Shown: positions 60,607-64,000 of the stretch, piece by piece
Numbering within the stretch: the first letter of the stretch is position 1
Layout of the letters: each line of letters starts with the position of its first letter
From: Verrucomicrobiota bacterium
Lineage (GTDB): Bacteria > Verrucomicrobiota > Verrucomicrobiia > Opitutales > Opitutaceae
Direction: 5' to 3'
DNA: 64,000 nucleotides
NCBI GenBank assembly: GCA_016222805.1
Contig: JACRQG010000027.1
Coordinates: 186,001-250,000, forward strand
The notes under the pieces: generated by a model
Database searches by the model: none
What the model saw: only the letters and a program-made list of their open reading frames with translations
What the model was told of the DNA's origin: nothing
Position numbers and translations under genes: made by a program

Positions 60607-63026
60607 GGCAGGGCCAGCTCCACTTCGAAGCTGCCCCCGGCAAATTCGCGCCGCTCTCCGTTGGGCAGGCACACGTGAACCGGCGTGGCGACGGGCACCT
60701 CGGCCTCCAGGCGGAATCGTCCCGCCTGCTGGCGCCACGCGACCGTGACGGGCCCCCGTGGCGTGCAGACGCGGCCCCGGGCGTGGACCAGGCCGCAGCG
60801 GTGCGGGGTGATCGCGATCTCGGCGAAGCCGGGCGCGGCGGGGGTCACCCCGAGGACTCGGGTGAGAAACTCGATCGCCGGATGGGCGCTCCACGCGTGG
60901 CAAAGCGAGCGCCAGTAGCTGTTTTCTTCGACGAAGGTCGAGAGGCCGTGCTCGACCATCTCATGCCAGGGGCCGAGAAATTCCGGCATGCGGTCGTAGG
61001 CCCCGGCGAGGTCGAGGGCCCGGAAACCGGCGTGCCACCAGAAGAAGGAGCCCGGCGCGAGTTTCGGGTCCCCCGGAAAACGCGCGAGCAGGCGGGCGCG
61101 TTCCCGCTCGCCCGCCGCACCGCAGACCACTGCCCAGGCGTTGCCGTACTGGCTGACCTCGGGGCCGCCCGGGCGGTCAAAGTAGAGCCCTTCGGTCTCG
61201 GACCAGAAACGCGCCTGGACGCGGGCGCGCAGCGCGACCGCGGACCGGTGCAGCGACTCGGCCGAGGCGGTGCGACCGAGCAGGCGGTCGAGGTCGGCGG
61301 CCTCCTCGAGCGCGAGAATGTACTGGGCGGAGAGAATGCAGGTCGGTCCGCTCTCCGCGCCCGGCACGACCCCGCGCGGCCACCAGGGGCACCAGTCGGT
61401 GATGTTCCAGAAGGGAAGGCGCGCCGGAAGACCATCGGCATCCACATGGCGGGCAAACCAGTCGAGCACGGCGTGCACTCCGGGCCGGAGCTCGCGCGCG
61501 GTGGCAAGGTCGCCGGAGCAGTAGACGTAGTCGCGGAGGTTTGTGATCCAGTGCAGGGACCACGAGGGGATGACCTGAACCAGCCGGGACGGATAGCGGC
61601 TCTGGGTCAGTCCGTCGGAGAGCCGCGACCAGTCGAAGTGGTGCAGCGCCTGGCGGGTGAGGGCATAGTCGCCGGCCACGAGCATGCCGATCTTCGACGT
61701 GATCATCGTGTCGCCGGCATACTGCATCTGCTCGTAGTACGGGCAGTCCTCGAAGGTCTCGTGGGAGCACAGCTGCATGGTGCGGACGGCGACGCGCCAG
61801 ATCCGGTCGAGCCGTTCATCGGAGCAGGAAAATCCTCCGGTCAGCCGGTAGGGATAGGCGGTGAACCGATGACCCAGCTGGCGGAGGTGGAGCGGGGTGG
61901 CGCCGGTGGTGACGTGCAGTCCGACGAAGCGGAAGGCGCGCCAGTGCAACGGCTCGAACACCTCGGGCGCAGTGCCCGCGCCGGTGCCGGCCGGTTCCCA
62001 GATGTCGCCCCAGCCGCTGATGCGCCCCCGGCGATCGAACGTCCAGCCCGTGCTCTCATCGGCGAAATGCGACGCCAGGTTGGCGAGCGACTGCTGGCGG
62101 CCCAGCAGTCGCGCCTCCGGGGTGCCCCACGGCAGGCGCAGGGCCTCGGCGTAGGTGAGCCGGAAGTGGCTGCCGGCCCCTCCGGTCACGGCGACCCTGG
62201 GGTAGGCGGTGGTGAGTTCGCCGGCATCGAGGATCACGTCGACGGTGGAGTGTGGCGGCACAACGACCTCGTCCCGACCGGCCAGCAGGTCGTCCCATCC
62301 GGCGGGAGCGGCTCCTCCTCCGGGGGCAAATGCCTCCGCAAACGGCTCCGCCTCGCCTTCGGTCAGCAGCGGGATCATCCGCGGCACGAGTCCGTACGGG
62401 CTCGTGGGATCGCGGCGGTTTTCCCGGAGCTCGGCCTTGAACAGGAGGGTCGCCGGCGCCCATGCCGAGTCGTCGAAGTCCACGCGGTTCCAGTCCGCCG
62501 GGAGGTGGCGGGAGACGCGGTGTTCGAAGTAGCCCTGGTAGCCCTCGAAGGTCGTGTTTTCGTTTTGGAACCGATGGGCGGTGTCGACCGCGACCCGCCA
62601 GCGCTCGTCGGTGCTCAGCTCGCCCCCGTCGAGGACGAAGCCGCCCGCGTAGGTCATGACCGAGCAGGGGGCACCGAGCTGGGTGGGCCGGTGCGCCACG
62701 CGGGACATGTCGAGGACGAGGGCGGCGAGGACGTTGCGGCCGGGCCGCAGGTGCGGCGCCAGATCGTACGTTTCGAAGAAGTGGTGGTGGATGTCGCCCT
62801 TGGCGGGACCGCGACCGAGGAGTTTGCCGTTGCAGTAAAACAGATAGCGGCTGTCGGCGGAAACGTGGACCAGGAGCGGCACCGACCCGGCTCCGGCGGC
62901 TTCGAAGACCCGGCGGAAGAGCCGCACCTGGTAGTGGGAGGGGGAGGCGGCGGCCGGAGATGGGGCGGCGTGGGTGCCTTCCGCGGACCAAATCCAAGAG
63001 GCCGATTGGGTGAAAGGAGGGGGCAT
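60603..63026 (-). CDS. GH78-like alpha-L-rhamnosidase, no signal peptide
   Basis: 807 residues. Beta-sandwich domains come first (PLLVHVSADSRYLFYCNGKL; GYFEHRVSRHLPADWNRVDF). The GH78 barrel then has HWRAFRFVGLHV, YPYRLTGGFSCSDERLDRIW and the acidic cluster E426-D427-C-P-Y-Y-E432, matching the catalytic region of rhamnosidases. SGPTCILSAQYILALEEAAD and SFFWWHAGFRALDLAGAYDR complete the (alpha/alpha)6 barrel. GH78 enzymes release alpha-L-rhamnose. Absence of a signal peptide places it in the cytoplasm, acting on imported oligosaccharides, unlike the exported GH106 protein at 18.5 kb. It is the first gene of the operon and divergent from the TIM-barrel gene. Confidence 0.88.
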   Translation of the reverse strand: MPPPFTQSASWIWSAEGTHAAPSPAAASPSHYQVRLFRRVFEAAGAGSVPLLVHVSADSRYLFYCNGKLLGRGPAKGDIHHHFFETYDLAPHLRPGRNVLAALVLDMSRVAHRPTQLGAPCSVMTYAGGFVLDGGELSTDERWRVAVDTAHRFQNENTTFEGYQGYFEHRVSRHLPADWNRVDFDDSAWAPATLLFKAELRENRRDPTSPYGLVPRMIPLLTEGEAEPFAEAFAPGGGAAPAGWDDLLAGRDEVVVPPHSTVDVILDAGELTTAYPRVAVTGGAGSHFRLTYAEALRLPWGTPEARLLGRQQSLANLASHFADESTGWTFDRRGRISGWGDIWEPAGTGAGTAPEVFEPLHWRAFRFVGLHVTTGATPLHLRQLGHRFTAYPYRLTGGFSCSDERLDRIWRVAVRTMQLCSHETFEDCPYYEQMQYAGDTMITSKIGMLVAGDYALTRQALHHFDWSRLSDGLTQSRYPSRLVQVIPSWSLHWITNLRDYVYCSGDLATARELRPGVHAVLDWFARHVDADGLPARLPFWNITDWCPWWPRGVVPGAESGPTCILSAQYILALEEAADLDRLLGRTASAESLHRSAVALRARVQARFWSETEGLYFDRPGGPEVSQYGNAWAVVCGAAGERERARLLARFPGDPKLAPGSFFWWHAGFRALDLAGAYDRMPEFLGPWHEMVEHGLSTFVEENSYWRSLCHAWSAHPAIEFLTRVLGVTPAAPGFAEIAITPHRCGLVHARGRVCTPRGPVTVAWRQQAGRFRLEAEVPVATPVHVCLPNGERREFAGGSFEVELALP

Positions 63027-63097
63027 GCGGCAGGGCGAAACACTCTTTCGCGGCGCCCGCACGGGACGCACCCGGTGGGAATAAGCTCGCGCCGATT

Positions 63098-63119
63098 TGA
63101 AACTCAACAACCGTTTTCA
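63098..63119. promoter_or_regulatory. Possible regulator site in the GH78 / TIM-barrel divergent region
   Basis: TGAAA and TTTCA half-sites flank a 12-base AT-rich middle (63098-63119) within the 111-bp divergent gap. LacI-type regulators bind symmetric sites in such positions, but the inner bases are not symmetric. Both divergent promoters must be in this gap. Confidence 0.25.
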
Positions 63120-63137
63120 TGTTTTTTCACCGACCCC

Positions 63138-64000
63138 ATGAAAAACCCACCGTCTTCCCCTCGTTTGGTGCAGTGTGCGGCCACCTGGTCGATGATTGGC
63201 TATCCGTCTCCGCGACGCGAGTGGTCGCTGGCGCGGCAACTCGCGGAGATCCGTGCGGCGGGTTTCGATGGCGTGTGTGCCTACGTCACTCCCGAACTCC
63301 AGGCGGGTGCGGCGCGCCTGGGCCTGCGGCTGATGAGCGGGTTTGATGCGCGGACGGTCGCGGGTGGCGTGGCCCGACTGCGGGAGCAGGCCGCGTGCGG
63401 GGTTCGGCTCGTGAACGTGCAGTTGCTGCGCCACGACAGTGCGCCGGCGGAGGCCGCCCGGGCGGCGGCGCGGTTGGTGGCGGCAGGCCGACGGCTCGGG
63501 CTCGCGGTGCACCTTGAAACGCATCGTGACACCGCCACCGAGACCCCGGAGAAGTTTACCGAGGTGGCGCGCCGGTATCGCCGCGACACGGGTGAACTCC
63601 TGCCCGTCACCTGGGACCACTCGCACTTCGCCGTGATGAAACACATCCTGCCGGCCGAGTATGCGAGCCGCCTCCTGGCCTGGCCGGAACTGATCCAGCA
63701 TTCGCAGATGTTCCACCTCCGGCCGTTCAACGGCCAGCACTGCCAGGTACCGGTGACCGACGGCCGGGGGCGGCTGACGCCGGAATTCCGCGATTATCTC
63801 GGGTTCGTGGAGAGCTTGTTCGCCTGCTGGCTCGCCGGGTCGCAGCCGGGAGGCGAACTGTGGGTCTGCCCGGAACTCGGGATGAGCCACGGGTATCACC
63901 TCAGCACCCATCCCCATCCCTGGCCGGAAGCGGTGCGCGCGCGGATTGAGCTGGCCGGCGCGTGGAGCCGGGCGCTGCGGCGGCACCATTCCACGCGGCG
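63138..64000 (+). CDS. Sugar-phosphate isomerase/epimerase-like TIM-barrel protein (3' end beyond the window)
   Basis: 287 codons are visible and open to the right edge. The start MKNPPSSPRLVQCAATWSMI is followed by REWSLARQLAEIRAAGFDGV. Metal-site residues typical of the xylose-isomerase-like superfamily appear: Glu in AVHLETHRDT (about 126), Asp-His in VTWDHSHF (about 158), His/Gln in LIQHSQMFHLRPFNGQH, and Glu in WVCPELGMSHGY near the end. It would act on a sugar or sugar-derived acid. Divergent from the rhamnosidase operon, it may handle the released sugar. It starts with no signal peptide. Confidence 0.8.
   Translation, partial: MKNPPSSPRLVQCAATWSMIGYPSPRREWSLARQLAEIRAAGFDGVCAYVTPELQAGAARLGLRLMSGFDARTVAGGVARLREQAACGVRLVNVQLLRHDSAPAEAARAAARLVAAGRRLGLAVHLETHRDTATETPEKFTEVARRYRRDTGELLPVTWDHSHFAVMKHILPAEYASRLLAWPELIQHSQMFHLRPFNGQHCQVPVTDGRGRLTPEFRDYLGFVESLFACWLAGSQPGGELWVCPELGMSHGYHLSTHPHPWPEAVRARIELAGAWSRALRRHHSTR

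Noticed and set aside
63098-63119. Strong LacI operator in the GH78 divergent region
   Set aside because: Only the outer five bases on each side are symmetric, so it is kept only as a low-confidence site.
1-64000. tRNA, rRNA, CRISPR arrays, insertion sequences, prophage
   Set aside because: No conserved tRNA or rRNA core, no regularly spaced repeat-spacer array, no transposase or phage gene was found by reading.

Overview
The window is a uniformly GC-rich, densely packed piece of bacterial chromosome. Its gene content points to the Verrucomicrobiota, most likely an Opitutaceae-type heterotroph. The pointers are TonB-dependent receptors with a terminal aromatic residue, ECF sigma/FecR pairs (one of the Rhodopirellula/Verrucomicrobium type), several sulfatases, a DUF1080 protein, a ThuA protein, a GYF-domain membrane protein and an FmdB-type zinc ribbon. 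This placement is inferred from gene families; no rRNA or tRNA gene was seen.

Layout. 1-18 kb is a polysaccharide-utilisation region. At the left edge a TonB receptor with an STN signalling domain runs off the window on the minus strand, divergent from a FecI-like sigma factor and its FecR regulator. Opposing them is a seven-gene minus-strand operon transcribed from 13502 down to 2421: ECF sigma, FecR-like protein, four sulfatases, TonB receptor. Divergent from it are a LacI regulator, a secreted GH2 beta-galactosidase-like enzyme (15.2-18.3 kb) and a GH106 alpha-L-rhamnosidase-like enzyme (18.5-21.5 kb). Together they suggest use of a sulfated, rhamnose-containing polysaccharide.

21.8-26.5 kb encodes an unusually long (1582 aa) pyruvate:ferredoxin oxidoreductase. 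26.9-32 kb holds a divergent pair of secreted peptidases (S46 and M16). 32-41.8 kb is a minus-strand run: a small orphan pseudopilin operon, a TolC-like protein, a zinc ribbon, a PpiD/SurA-like chaperone, a YihY/BrkB membrane protein, a GYF-domain protein and arginyl-tRNA synthetase. 41.9-53 kb mixes a DUF1080 protein, alpha/beta hydrolase, HDOD protein, ThuA protein, nuclease-like protein, glycosyltransferase, a sigma factor fused to a membrane segment with its operon partner, MsrA and a TPR membrane protein.

53.1-64 kb has an M28 peptidase, an unrecognised exported protein in an operon with a BNR beta-propeller, an exported RidA, and a second glycan locus. That locus is a GH78 rhamnosidase, a DUF6807/PmoA-like protein and a Tat-exported PLP enzyme joined by ATGA overlaps, divergent from a TIM-barrel isomerase-like gene that is cut by the right edge.

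Non-coding structure. A dispersed family of short palindromic repeats lies between genes (five members proposed). A nearly identical 20-bp palindrome sits about 80 bp upstream of two unrelated genes. A 9-bp minisatellite follows ridA. No insertion sequence, CRISPR array, prophage or clear horizontally acquired island was found. Many long open frames lie antisense to real genes and are artefacts of the high GC content.
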